From Cylindrotheca closterium (taxonomy: Eukaryota > Bacillariophyta > Bacillariophyceae > Bacillariales > Bacillariaceae): a stretch of DNA of 64,000 nucleotides. Shown here piece by piece: positions 20,743 to 31,805 of this stretch. A program made the position numbers and the translations under genes. The DNA lies in assembly GCA_933822405.4 (NCBI GenBank), contig CAKOGP040002436.1, positions 50,624-114,623 of the forward strand. Reading direction: 5' to 3'. Within the stretch, counting starts at the first letter, position 1; each line of letters starts with the position of its first letter. Under the pieces are notes generated by a model, which saw only the letters and a list, made by a program, of their open reading frames with translations, was not told the origin of the DNA and made no database searches.

Positions 20743-21990
20743 TCATCGTTCGCCGCCCCCTTCACCGTCCCACACGGATAGGGTGGAATCTAAATGATCA
20801 AATAAGGCATCAATGACCTCTTGAATTTCTTTTTCTGCTTGCAAATCGGAATAGTCGCGTTGTAACAGCGCATCTGGTGCTTCGTCCATCGTATCTGTTG
20901 CTGATAGAATGTGCTCAATGACACGTGCAGCATCCAACTTGGAAACACACCGTTGTGAAGATACTGCCAAGCTTGGTTCTAATGCATAGGTCTGGTGCCA
21001 CCAATGAGCAGGTATCAACAGCAGATCTCCGGGCTTTTGCACCACTGTCCAGCACGAACACTTGCTGGAATCAAAATTAGGCTTGAGCAGAGACAAGTTT
21101 TGGGCAATCTCTTCCAACTGTTGATGATGGCCTTCTTCTCCGCTTTCTCCAAGCTCGCGAGCACTAGGAATGGATTCGTGTCTACGTTCGTATAGATTAA
21201 AGTCGCTTTGCCAACCAGCACTCAAGAAAGTCTCTCCCTCTTCCCAAGCTGTTGAAGGTAACCGATAGGATTTGAGAAGCTTGTCGACACTGTCGACCCC
21301 AGCTTCGTCGGGAGCACTACTGTCGTGGGGTTCCAAAAAGCGCCAAACTTTGGTCCCTTCCAAACACAGACTGGTCCCCGTCCATTCAAAAGGATCCCGG
21401 TGCAAAGTAGAGGAGGCTCCCTCTCCCGCCAAAATGACGCAGTCACTTGGTTGGATGTGAGGTGGAAACAAATCGAACCAATCCACATTTTGTTTGCCGA
21501 GGGCGAATTTGCCAGAATAGTCTACTACTCCTTCGGAAGTATCCAAATCGTCTAACAAGCCTTCGCAGAAGGAAAACAAGCTATTGTCGTGGTTGGACTG
21601 GCTCATGACCAAATCAATCGCTTGTCCCATAGAAAGGTTGTACAATTTGGTCTCCTTCTCGACGGTTTCTTTGGATTTGTCTTGCTTTGCCGCTCGGTGT
21701 TGTTTCTTTTTGCTCTTGGGCTTATACTCGTTCTTCGTGTTTGTAGTTTTTGGTTTCTTGTAGATGCGTTTTGTCTGCTGTAGTGTAATGATCTGGCCTG
21801 CAACTCTTTCCATGAGATTGTCGCATAGGGGTTCCACATCCAGTCCAGTTTCAATGATCAAGGGCCGATCTTGATAGGACGACTCGGCGTCAAAATCCTT
21901 CAAGGCGATCCGTGGGACAGGAGTCATGGAATGAAAGGCGTGGGCTGGCAATGAAATTGCTGCAACGATGGCTGCCACGAGTCTTGACAT
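20743..21990 (-). CDS. JmjC/cupin-8 2-oxoglutarate oxygenase, probably plastid-targeted
   Basis: A single exon; 415 residues from the ATG at 21990. That start is preferred over the longer open frame because it begins a signal peptide (SRLVAAIVAAISLPAHAF) whose AHAFHS end is an ASAFAP-type plastid motif. A Lys-rich stretch (KPKSKKKQHRAAKQ) follows. The cupin core holds the iron ligands: HxD in STLHRDPFEWTGTSL, and the distal His in GDLLLIPAHWWHQTYAL. VWRFLEP supplies the typical 2-oxoglutarate-pocket strand. The family (JMJD5/FIH-like and tRNA-modifying TYW5-like) hydroxylates protein side chains or RNA; the target cannot be inferred. Head to head with the ABC transporter gene, 195 bases between starts. 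Confidence 0.75.
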   Translation of the reverse strand: MSRLVAAIVAAISLPAHAFHSMTPVPRIALKDFDAESSYQDRPLIIETGLDVEPLCDNLMERVAGQIITLQQTKRIYKKPKTTNTKNEYKPKSKKKQHRAAKQDKSKETVEKETKLYNLSMGQAIDLVMSQSNHDNSLFSFCEGLLDDLDTSEGVVDYSGKFALGKQNVDWFDLFPPHIQPSDCVILAGEGASSTLHRDPFEWTGTSLCLEGTKVWRFLEPHDSSAPDEAGVDSVDKLLKSYRLPSTAWEEGETFLSAGWQSDFNLYERRHESIPSARELGESGEEGHHQQLEEIAQNLSLLKPNFDSSKCSCWTVVQKPGDLLLIPAHWWHQTYALEPSLAVSSQRCVSKLDAARVIEHILSATDTMDEAPDALLQRDYSDLQAEKEIQEVIDALFDHLDSTLSVWDGEGGGER

Positions 21991-22185
21991 TGTTCTAATT
22001 TCGTCTTTATTCGTGTGCAAGCAAAGCTCTGAACCTGTTTCTTGTTGATAGGAAATACTGTACGAGTTGATGGATTTTGTGTGGTTGTTCCCATCAAAAT
22101 ATCCATATGCGCATGGTCGCGCGCAAAAGATTCGCTTCTGAAATAAACTCAGCACAAAACAGTGTCAAAGGAGGTTTTAATTGCC

Positions 22186-24720
22186 ATGCCTCAAAGAGAG
22201 AGGTCCAATAGTCAAAATAATGGCTTTTCCAATACCCACGAGGAGTTCAATACGGGGTATCAGAAGTGTTCAAGTACCTTGTCGCTGATCAATACGCTTC
22301 TTTTGTTGGTACTCGGCACTACTTTTGTCATCCTTCCGAGTCGAGTCGTGACCCTCTTGTTGGGCAATGTCACTATTAACGATGGAGCAATAACAATTGC
22401 TAGAATGGCCGGGGGAGTCATATTGGCGCAAGGAATTTCCTGCTTGGTTTTGTTGATGATACCTTCTTCGTCCAATCCATGCTTGGCCATCCAAACGACG
22501 CGAGTGGCCATTGCCATGCAGGGCGTGACAGGATTGGTGTGGGTGATTATTGGACTTTGGAATGATGAAAAAAGAGGTTCTACCAAGAGTGCCATTATTT
22601 CTGAGTTTGCGGAAGGTGATCAATCAATAGGAGACACATTTGGTTTGTTGGTATTTGGTTCTTGTGTACTCTTCGTGGCTTGTCTGGCCTTGATGCTTTC
22701 GTTGTTTCCGGCTGAGCCACGAGGAAGCCCCAGTCTCATCGCTCGAAACGAAGCTGAAGCGCGTCGAACTGATATGGAAGAACCATTGTTGTCCTCAAGA
22801 GAACACACCGACGGCGAGAATCCTGAAAATAATGAACATGAACCAGCTACGACTATTACTGATCCGTCCGAGTCACGACGGACTGATGAGGGCGGTGTCA
22901 CTTCTCGTATCCGCGGAACCCGACGTCTTCTAGCATTGGCCAAACCACAAACCATGTATCTCTACATTGGATGCCTTACACTTTTGGTGAGACTGCCCTT
23001 TTCCTTGAGCATTCCTCACTTTGTCAGTACCACTCTTGGCGCTTTGTCGCAGTCGGAATACGAACGAGCCCGCCGTGAGATAATGTGGCTCTTTTTGCTC
23101 GGTACCATTGATGCCTGCCTCGACTTTTGGTGCATTTTTTGGTTTGGTTATGCCAATCAACGGATTGTTCGAGGAGTCCGGATTGATACTTTCAAAAGTA
23201 TTATGAAGCAAGAGATCGGCTATTTTGACAAGACAACATCAGGAGAGTTGGCCTCACGGCTCAATTCAGATTGTGGAGAAATGGCGGGAGACTTGACATG
23301 GTTCTTTCGGTTTAGCATTGAATCGGTCGTTCGGATAATAGGAATCACAACATACATGTTGCTTCGGTGTCCTCGATTGGGGGCATGTGCTCTGAGCATT
23401 ATTCCTGTGGTAGCAGTGGTCAACAAATACTATGGAAGCTGGCTCAGTAAGAATGCTCGAAAGGTCCAGGATGCCCTTGCTGCGGCCAATTCAGTGGCAC
23501 AAGAAACTTTTTCTTGTGTACGAACTGTCATTGCCTTTGCTTCGGAGGAAATGGAGTACAACAAGTATGTGGAAAAGGTCGACGAACAATACCAACTCAA
23601 TGTGCGGCAAACCTACATGACTGGTATCTATTACATGTTTGTTTCGACCTTCTTGATCAATACAGTGGTACAGGGATCACTCCTCCTGTATGGCAGCCAT
23701 TTAATGCAACAGGATCAATTGACAGGTGAAGTCCTGCTAGCGTTCATGCTGTATCAAGGACAACTTCAGAACGAAATGTTGAATTTATTTCAATCCTATT
23801 CTTCCTTGATCAAGAGTTCGGGAGCAGGTGACAAGATCTTTGCCTTGTTGGACCGGACTCCGCCGCCTCCTGGCACTGGAAGCACAAGTGTACTGCAGAA
23901 CGAAGGACGATCTGGTGCTATCGACGGCACTTCCTCCCAATCTCCAGCTTCTGCGGTATCAATTCGATTGAAGGATGTTTCCTTTGCATACCCCACTCGA
24001 CTAGACCATCCCGTTTTGACTGGATTGAATCTGACCATTGGTACCGGTCAAACAGTGGCATTAGTTGGCGCCTCAGGGTGTGGAAAGAGTACCATCGTTG
24101 GTTTACTACAACGCTTCTACGATCCGATCAGTGGAGAAATTTCCATCAATGACACCAACATTCAGCAATTGGATATCAAGGAACATCGAAGACGGATTGG
24201 CGTCGTCACACAAGACCCAACGCTATTCACTGGCACCATCCTATCCAACATTACTTATGGACTGGAGGACGCTACAATGGAAGAAGCTATTGAGGCTGCC
24301 AAGCGTGCAAATGCTCACGACTTCATTTCGTCATTCCCCGGAGGCTACGATACTGAAGTGGGAGAACGGGGCATACAACTATCGGGAGGTCAAAAGCAAA
24401 GAATTGCCATTAGTCGAGCCATCATTCGAAAACCATCCTTGCTATTGTTGGACGAAGCTACGTCTGCATTGGATGCGGAATCAGAAGAAATCGTTCAAGC
24501 CGCACTCGACACTCTGTTGAACGAAAACCAGGGCATCACGACCGTCATTATTGCCCATCGATTGTCCACGGTTAGGAATGCCGATATGATTGCCGTTGTC
24601 GACAAGGGACAAATTCTAGAGAGTGGGTCTCACGAGGAACTGATGCAACAAGATAGTGGCTGCGGATACTACAAAACCATGGTCCAGAAATCAATGGGAA
24701 ATAAGCTGGTTGTTCCATAG
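22186..24720 (+). CDS. Half ABC transporter, subfamily B (TAP/MDR-like), with extra N-terminal membrane domain
   Basis: A single exon; 844 residues from the ATG at 22186 (an upstream in-frame GTG is not used). The N-terminal 190 residues contain about four hydrophobic helices (LLLVLGTTFVILPSRVVTLL; GLLVFGSCVLFVACLALML) not found in plain ABCB proteins. A hydrophilic linker follows, then the ABC transmembrane domain with six helices and EIGYFDKTTSGELASRLNSD in an intracellular loop. The nucleotide-binding domain has Walker A GASGCGKST (from residue 628), signature LSGGQKQR (from 732), Walker B LLLLDEATSAL (Asp756) and H-loop IIAHRLST (His791), all intact. Likely a homodimeric exporter in an endomembrane such as the vacuole or lysosome, as for TAPL/ABCB9. 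Substrate not determinable. Confidence 0.9.
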   Translation: MPQRERSNSQNNGFSNTHEEFNTGYQKCSSTLSLINTLLLLVLGTTFVILPSRVVTLLLGNVTINDGAITIARMAGGVILAQGISCLVLLMIPSSSNPCLAIQTTRVAIAMQGVTGLVWVIIGLWNDEKRGSTKSAIISEFAEGDQSIGDTFGLLVFGSCVLFVACLALMLSLFPAEPRGSPSLIARNEAEARRTDMEEPLLSSREHTDGENPENNEHEPATTITDPSESRRTDEGGVTSRIRGTRRLLALAKPQTMYLYIGCLTLLVRLPFSLSIPHFVSTTLGALSQSEYERARREIMWLFLLGTIDACLDFWCIFWFGYANQRIVRGVRIDTFKSIMKQEIGYFDKTTSGELASRLNSDCGEMAGDLTWFFRFSIESVVRIIGITTYMLLRCPRLGACALSIIPVVAVVNKYYGSWLSKNARKVQDALAAANSVAQETFSCVRTVIAFASEEMEYNKYVEKVDEQYQLNVRQTYMTGIYYMFVSTFLINTVVQGSLLLYGSHLMQQDQLTGEVLLAFMLYQGQLQNEMLNLFQSYSSLIKSSGAGDKIFALLDRTPPPPGTGSTSVLQNEGRSGAIDGTSSQSPASAVSIRLKDVSFAYPTRLDHPVLTGLNLTIGTGQTVALVGASGCGKSTIVGLLQRFYDPISGEISINDTNIQQLDIKEHRRRIGVVTQDPTLFTGTILSNITYGLEDATMEEAIEAAKRANAHDFISSFPGGYDTEVGERGIQLSGGQKQRIAISRAIIRKPSLLLLDEATSALDAESEEIVQAALDTLLNENQGITTVIIAHRLSTVRNADMIAVVDKGQILESGSHEELMQQDSGCGYYKTMVQKSMGNKLVVP

Positions 24721-24770
24721 TAGCAATAACACACAATTTTGGCAATTTTCTACTCCCCGCTAGCGACACA

Positions 24771-25589
24771 CTATCGTTTGCTCTTTTGTTTCTTCCTCTT
24801 TGATGACTTCGATACCCCGAATGTCTCCTTGTGGATACCTTCTCGATAGCTTGCATTCCCACTGCGATAAGCACACTTGAGAATCAACCGACGTCCCCGT
24901 TTCAAGGATGTCACACAATGCAAGGGCCCACCGGCTTGTAGCAGCAGCACAGAGTTTGGGTCTGTCTCACGAGAGAGCAATTTTTCTCCATCTTTCCACA
25001 TGGTGACACAATCCGAATTGTTTTCAATGGTAATCACAGCTTCCACTTGGGGTGGATCGTACAAGACATCGTCTTCGTGCCAAGCCATGCTGGCCCCAAC
25101 TTTTTCGTAAAGTCGGACTTCCACTGGCAAGTTTGTAGAAAGGACCATGGAATCATCGCCCGAAACCTTTCGGATGTAGTCAAAGAGACTCCCCGATTTG
25201 AGAATCTTGTACGTTTGACTGTTGGGTGCCAGTCTAGCTCCCTGTCGATGGACGGCAACCGTTGATGCCGTCTCGTCATTCAAACGGTTGGTCAAGGTAG
25301 ATAGCTCCTTTTGGACAATTTTGAATTCCTCATTGGTCAAGATTGATTGGCGATAGATGGCTCCTCCCCGTTGTTCCATTTGTGATGATACGGATTGTTG
25401 ATAAGAATACTCCATGACGTTCTTGTTGTTTTGGTTGTCGGCAGCATGTAATGAAACTGGTTGTGACACCTGTTGTTGCTGATACCACCTCCCCAGCCGA
25501 ATATGATAAGCTTGGAATGCGCATGTTGTTTGGACTAGAGGTACAGTGAACCAAAGCCACACTATAAGAGTCTCTGTGTATTGACGCAT
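24771..25589 (-). CDS. 2OG-Fe(II) oxygenase, small, plastid-targeted
   Basis: A single exon; 272 residues. The N-terminus (LIVWLWFTVPLVQTTCAFQ) is a signal peptide ending in CAF, an ASAFAP-like site, so plastid import is likely. The oxygenase core shows HxD in MAWHEDDVLYDPP, then VEAVITIENNSDCVTMW, and a distal His plus Arg in GPLHCVTSLKRGRRLILK. This spacing fits the 2-oxoglutarate/Fe(II) dioxygenase fold, which oxidises a protein or small molecule. The C-terminus is a strongly basic tail (KSSKRKKQKSKR). It ends 51 bases from the stop of the ABC transporter (tail to tail). Confidence 0.7.
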   Translation of the reverse strand: MRQYTETLIVWLWFTVPLVQTTCAFQAYHIRLGRWYQQQQVSQPVSLHAADNQNNKNVMEYSYQQSVSSQMEQRGGAIYRQSILTNEEFKIVQKELSTLTNRLNDETASTVAVHRQGARLAPNSQTYKILKSGSLFDYIRKVSGDDSMVLSTNLPVEVRLYEKVGASMAWHEDDVLYDPPQVEAVITIENNSDCVTMWKDGEKLLSRETDPNSVLLLQAGGPLHCVTSLKRGRRLILKCAYRSGNASYREGIHKETFGVSKSSKRKKQKSKR

Positions 25590-26247
25590 CTACCTGATGG
25601 AAAATGTTGAAGAAGAGAGTTTCATGTTTGTGGACATCATCATCGTTCGTCAGTGGCAGTCGAATGAATCAATCAATCGGTCCTACCGGTACCTGAAATT
25701 GAAATGAAAATTGAATGCGATTGATGTAGAGCAGCCCTCGCTGTTGTATTCGAAATCTATATTCTAGTTTCCTTTATCTTTACGAATGCATTCAGCTTGA
25801 CGGATACGGTCGTTTCAAAAAATCCTTGTCGGTTCAGTTTTCATTCTGTGGACAATCGTCTCATTCCTAGTAGAAGGATGAGAGATATGTTCCCAAAAAA
25901 GCCAAACGTCATTCACAAAGGGTTCTTTGAATTCTTCTATCCGTCAAATGAATCACCATTCAATTCTAAAGGTTTTGCAAACGAGGATCCAGTTGGCTTC
26001 AACTGGACGAGCCATTCACAATTGTGCGCTCAGGAGAAGAATGGATAAGCAAGACTCTGTTCTTCAATTCCATCAGGTTGATACCAGAAATCATAATGGT
26101 ATTTCCCAATGCGAACATCATTCAGCAGAGCCCATTTCCAGCCTTTCGTCTCGTCATGTCTGTGCCTGGTAGCTATTGTCAATCAATCAATCTTTCCTCT
26201 CGTCGTTTCAAAGTGACTGATTGATTGATTCACTCACATTTTGCATT
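25590..26247. other. Intergenic stretch including the 3' region of the Sec glutathione peroxidase
   Basis: No gene recognised. A TACCGGTA-type palindrome lies at about 25684-25691, 95 bases upstream of the 2OG oxygenase start. The end near 26247 holds the hairpin described separately as a candidate selenocysteine insertion element. Confidence 0.4.
26178..26236 (-). promoter_or_regulatory. Candidate SECIS-like hairpin in the 3' UTR
   Basis: On the minus strand, 26219-26230 (AATCAATCAATC when read in the gene's direction) pairs perfectly over 12 bases with 26181-26192, enclosing a 26-base loop. TGA sits at the 5' foot of the stem and GA at the 3' foot, which could form the tandem G-A quartet of a SECIS core. 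The loop does contain AAA, but about 10 bases from the stem, whereas a canonical SECIS places AA right after helix II. It starts about 16 bases after the stop of the selenocysteine peroxidase. The assignment is tentative. Confidence 0.35.
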
Positions 26248-27027
26248 TTAATGAGTGACTAGTTTGTGCGAATGAGGATCCGATTCGTCCAAAAGTTTTT
26301 CAATATCGCCTGTCAAGCTCAATGGATTTTCTTGATGGTTATAAGTCCCCACCACTTTGCCATTGCGATCCAACAGAAACTTGTAAAAGTTCCATTGAAC
26401 CTTGTGTCCCGAGGTCTTTTGCAATTTGTCATAAACTGGATTCTCGGCCAAACTAGAAAGCCCAAAAATGGGAAAGTTGACTTGGGGATACTTCTCCTGG
26501 ACATATCCCAGAATGGAGTTGTTGTCGGGCAATTCTTGATGAAAGTCCGAAATCGGAAAGGCCAGTACCGAAAAACCTCTTGAGGCATACTTTTCTTGAA
26601 GTATACTCAACTCTTCGTAACTGACCTTGGTCTTGCCTCATTTGCAAGCCACATTGACAATCATGGTGACCAGTCCATGATATTGTCCGAGGGAAACTGT
26701 GCTGCCTTGCATATCCTTGACCGATAGTTGGTAAATCGAGTCGGGTGGCAAGAAGCTTTCAGCGATTTGACGACCCGCGGCTGGTTCCAATTCGAGTGCC
26801 TTATTGTCTTCCACTGCTTGTGCGGAGTGATGCTGCTGCCGTCTCAGTTTTCGAGAAGGAATGTACTTTTTATACTTATCCTTATGATTTAGCTTGACGA
26901 CGGACACTAACAGGATGAAACCGACAAGGGCCACCAGCACAACTAACGAACGAGCTTGGGAGGCTCGTTTGCGGCGCAGCTTTCCGCCCTTGTCATCGTC
27001 TTCGTGAGGGATCTCTGACGAAGACAT
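26248..27027 (-). CDS. Selenocysteine-containing glutathione peroxidase, membrane-anchored
   Basis: A single exon of 260 codons when the in-frame TGA at 26640-26638 is read as selenocysteine (residue 130). The context is NVACK-U-GKTKVSYEEL, exactly where GPx proteins carry the catalytic Cys or Sec. Translation resumes in frame with conserved GPx sequence: FPISDFHQELPDN (with the tetrad Gln), KYPQVNFPIF, and VQWNFYKFLLDRNGKVV (with the tetrad Trp and Asn). A stop at the single catalytic position with the frame intact on both sides argues for recoding rather than a mutation. The N-terminus has a basic patch and one transmembrane helix (SLVVLVALVGFILLVSVV, about 27-44), predicting a type II membrane protein, so this is likely an ER/secretory-side or vesicle peroxidase. 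The enzyme reduces lipid or hydrogen peroxides. Homologues with Cys exist widely. Confidence 0.87.
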
Positions 27028-27364
27028 GACGGCAATGAGCAGCGATGGATGGATTGATTCCTCTGCTGTACGAGCAATGGATGCCAGGCAAAGTTGTAAG
27101 TGACTGGTATTTTAATAATGTCAAGCTGACATCTGTTATTCGACGTCGGATGATACGGACGCGAAGGAGACCCGGATGGTGTGAATAGAAATATTCTTTG
27201 ACTACTATATTTCCCTTTTAGTTTTCGTATTCAATTGGATACCTTTGGAGAAGAACAGAATGGAACACATTGAACATTGGCTTGTCGCTTGACAGCAAAT
27301 CACTTCTCACTTTTACAAAGATTTGTTGCTTTGCACCACTAGCTAGGACCCAACAAATAGAAAG
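27028..27364. promoter_or_regulatory. Divergent promoter region (GPx / LtrA)
   Basis: 337 bases between the start codons of two head-to-head genes, the GPx on minus and the LtrA-like gene on plus. It must contain both promoters. No specific element was identified. Confidence 0.4.
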
Positions 27365-29440
27365 ATGCCAGTCACGGAAGAAGACGAAGATCAACTGCCT
27401 GAGGAGGAACTGCAAGCCATCAAGGCAGTTGCAAAAGCAGAGCAGGACGGAGACGATGAGAATGATCACAATAATGGACACGATGATGATCATGACCATC
27501 ATCACCGTTCCGACGAGTTTCATTTCTACTTGAGACCAAGGCAACGCCAAAAGTGGGGAGAATGTAAGATCATTGAAGACTTCTTCAGAATAGAATTGGT
27601 GGTCTTGGTTTCATATCTCACCTGATCCTTTCCGTTGTCTCTCCTGTCAATCAATCTTTTTGCAAACCCTCTTCTTCCTCTTCTTCTTCTTCTTCTTGAT
27701 GATGATAAAGCCCAAGTATTGCCACACACCAACTTCAATGATTTGTTCTTTGACCTGTTTTATGTGGCGGCTGCCTACAATTTGGGCTCCCTCATTCGAG
27801 CTTCTCCCACTTCCTTGGGTGTTCTGTACTTTTTGGGTTGCTTTTATCCCATCATGATGATTTGGTTCCAAAAGACTTTTTACGATTCCCGCTTTGATGC
27901 GGGAAGTGACTTGTACCACAAAGTCTACGAATTTTTTTTGTTGGTGGTCTTGGCCACGGCAGTCTTGTACATTCGGCCCGTGTCGTATTTGAGTACGCCC
28001 GCTACAAATGAAGACATGTTTGTGTTTAGTGTCTGCATTTCCATTTCGTCTCTTCTCGCCATGGGACGAAGCGTGGATGTCATTCGCAATGTGGATGGAG
28101 AACCTGCTGCCAAGCGACAAGGAAAGACTGAAATCAAGATATTTGCAAGCATGTTTGTGTTTTATCTGGCAGCGACCGTTTTGAGTGCCATTGATTATTT
28201 TGGTGCTAATGACTACTATGCCAGCGGTTTTTTTCACCCTGACACCAACAGCACAAATGGTGACATGACGACCAACAGCACAGAAGGAACACGCCGATTC
28301 CTGGCTAGTGGTGGTGACTATGGGGATGCAAACCATCTCCCTGTAATTCTACTATTGGTGGGTGCCAATATGTACACTCTTGGGATTATATTTTTGACCT
28401 TTCGAAGCGAATTTGACAAGAACTTTGATCCCAAACTGTAAGCAACTTTGCAAAATCATCTTGCAAACTATTCTTGTTGGCAATGGAACTGACACATCAA
28501 CCTTTTTCGTTTCGTTTCGTTTCCATCGCCCAGATCGGCTGTCCCAATGAACATTGGATTCTTCATTCATCGCTATGGAGAATGGATCATGCTCATGTTG
28601 GGAGAATCTATTTTGTCCTTGTTGATTGTCCCTACCCAACAAGGAGATTACTACAAGGCATTTTTTTGCGGTATTTTGTCCATTACCATTTTGGAGGTCC
28701 TCCATTTTCAATCCCAACCGCACGAGGCGGATGGTCATGCGCTGCGTCGGAGTCGAAGGGGCGGTGTCATCTTTATCCTTTTTGGACAATTGTATTCGGC
28801 CGCTTTGATTGTCCTTGGGACATCCTACAAGATGATCTTGTTTGAATTTGTCTTTGCGCAAGATGCTGGAGAGGCTCGTCGATTGCTCCAAGATGCGGGG
28901 TATTCCGCACAGGAGATTGCCCAAGACGCTGAGCTCCACCGTTACCTCGCTGCCAGTGGGCCTCCCATTGACGATGCGGAAGTGCGTCAACAGCATGTGG
29001 CCCATTACTTTTGCATCAGCATGGCTCTGGTTTGGTTGTGCCTCGATGTCATGTTGGTGGCACACAAGGGAATTGCATTCAACATGAAGAGATGTTCCGA
29101 AAGCCGGGGTAACAACTACCAACAATCATTGGCCATTGGAATGACAGTCATTCGAGGGTCTTTGATTCTATTCTTTGGCACCATGGGATTCTACATTACC
29201 GAACCAACGTTGTTGTCCTTTTTGGGTCTCATGGGGATCATTGTGCAAGTCGGACTCCGATTGGGTGGATCCGCAGCCTTTGACGACTCGGATTTTTCAA
29301 ATGTTCCCACATGTCCCTATAATATCAATGGTCCCAAGGCGCTCTCCTGTCAAGTGAGTTTGCGTTTGCAGAAAATTACGGGCAAGAAGCTGCCGGGAAA
29401 GTTTGGTGCTTGTAATGCTGGTGGGGAAACAGCGCCGTAA
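27365..29440 (+). CDS. Low-temperature requirement A (LtrA)-like multi-pass membrane protein
   Basis: Three exons: 27365-27563, 27708-28437 and 28534-29440 (introns of 144 and 96 bases); 611 residues. The N-terminus is acidic and His-rich (GHDDDHDHHH). LtrA-family features follow: FNDLFFDLFYVAAAYNLG in the first membrane segment, about eight or more hydrophobic helices, and the signature HRYGEWIMLMLGESILSLL, where bacterial LtrA has E-R-F-G-L followed by LGES. An insert with N-glycosylation sites (NST) lies around residue 240. LtrA was first described in Listeria for growth at low temperature, but its biochemical function is unresolved. The His/Asp-rich N-terminus could bind metal. Confidence 0.82.
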
Positions 29441-29614
29441 TTCAGCAGTGCCAGTAGAAGGGCGGAATGGTACAGTATAGTATCATGAAACTAAATACAG
29501 TAGTGTATATTTATTATTATTTCGGTCTCGTTATATAGCATTGATAGAAGTTCTAAAAAGTGCTACAGGAAAAAGATAAAAGATAAACAGAATTCTTCGC
29601 ATGCTATTGTTGGT

Positions 29615-30481
29615 TTATGCTTTCCCGTAGTTTAGTTTCAAAGTATCATTTGTGGTCAACTTGAAACCATCCAACCGCTCCATGGCCAAAGTGGCATGAG
29701 GTTCACTATCAAATTCCACAAAGGCCAAACCCACTCTTGGAATACGCACTTCCTTATAGCCAGTATATTGCCGAAAGAGCATGCCCAACATCATTTCATT
29801 ACACTGAGATGGCAAGTCCTTGGCAAATAATATATGCGAGGGTGGTGCCTTGACCTCGTCATCTTGTCCTTCATCGTCTGCCGGTGCAGGTGGTACTTGT
29901 TGTTCCTGTGATGGTGGAGGAGGTGCCGCCGTTTCATCGGATGCACCAACAGCAGCGTCCGCCTTTTGGCGCTTGGCCTTGGGGACGTAGGTTCCATCCC
30001 GCTTGGCAATTCGGTCCGACTTGGATTTCGCATAGGCTAACCGTAAATCTTTTTCAAAGAACGAAAAGCCTTGTTCGTGATGCAAGGCAGCCGTGGCAGC
30101 CTTGACGTCTTCAAAAATGACCCAGGCTTGTCCTCGCAAACCATCCCGTCGGAGGGTAATGATTTCTAGCACCTACACAAACACAGTAAATTCGGAATGG
30201 AAGGAGATATGATGTTTGAAACGAGCATAATGAAAAAGAGACGGCGGATCGCAATAGAGTTGAAAAGAAAGTTTCGAAACAAAGAAAGAAGAAAACGACG
30301 GGTTAATGAAGAAGAAAGAGATTGACCATCATCCCGCAAAAACGGCGTCACTGTTTATCGTTACCTTGCCATGTCTTGTGAAAAGAGTATGTAGGGCCCT
30401 TCGAAGCAGGGCCTTCTTGATCTTCCAGTCAATATTTGACACATACAAGGTGTTGTTGGGTGTAGCAATCTCTCCTGCCAT
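29615..30481 (-). CDS. U1A/U2B''-type spliceosomal snRNP protein (two RRMs)
   Basis: Two exons, 30481-30365 and 30172-29615, with a 192-base intron; 224 residues. RRM1 contains TLYVSNIDWKIKKALLRRAL (RNP2), then LRGQAWVIFEDVKAATAAL (RNP1) and FEKDLRLAYAKSKSDRIAK, close to human U1A and U2B''. A Pro/Ala/Gln-rich acidic linker leads to RRM2 with HILFAKDLPSQCNEMMLGML, GLAFVEFDSEPHATLAMERL and LKLNYGKA. In animals U1A binds stem-loop II of U1 snRNA and U2B'' binds stem-loop IV of U2. A single protein often does both in lineages with one gene, as Drosophila SNF does. The start at 30481 fits family length; longer frames exist upstream but diverge. Confidence 0.88.
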
Positions 30482-31720
<1,239 letters not shown>

Positions 31721-31805
31721 ATCTGTGACATTGGACACACGAACACAAACGCAATAATATGATGGTAATATAAACAAATGAATTTCTATGGGTATCATTC
31801 ATATT

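Noticed and set aside
26638..26640. Nonsense mutation in the glutathione peroxidase
   Set aside because: It falls on the catalytic Cys/Sec position and the conserved frame continues, so recoding is the simpler reading.
29884..30105. Plus-strand Pro/Met-rich open frame
   Set aside because: Antisense to the U1A-like gene.
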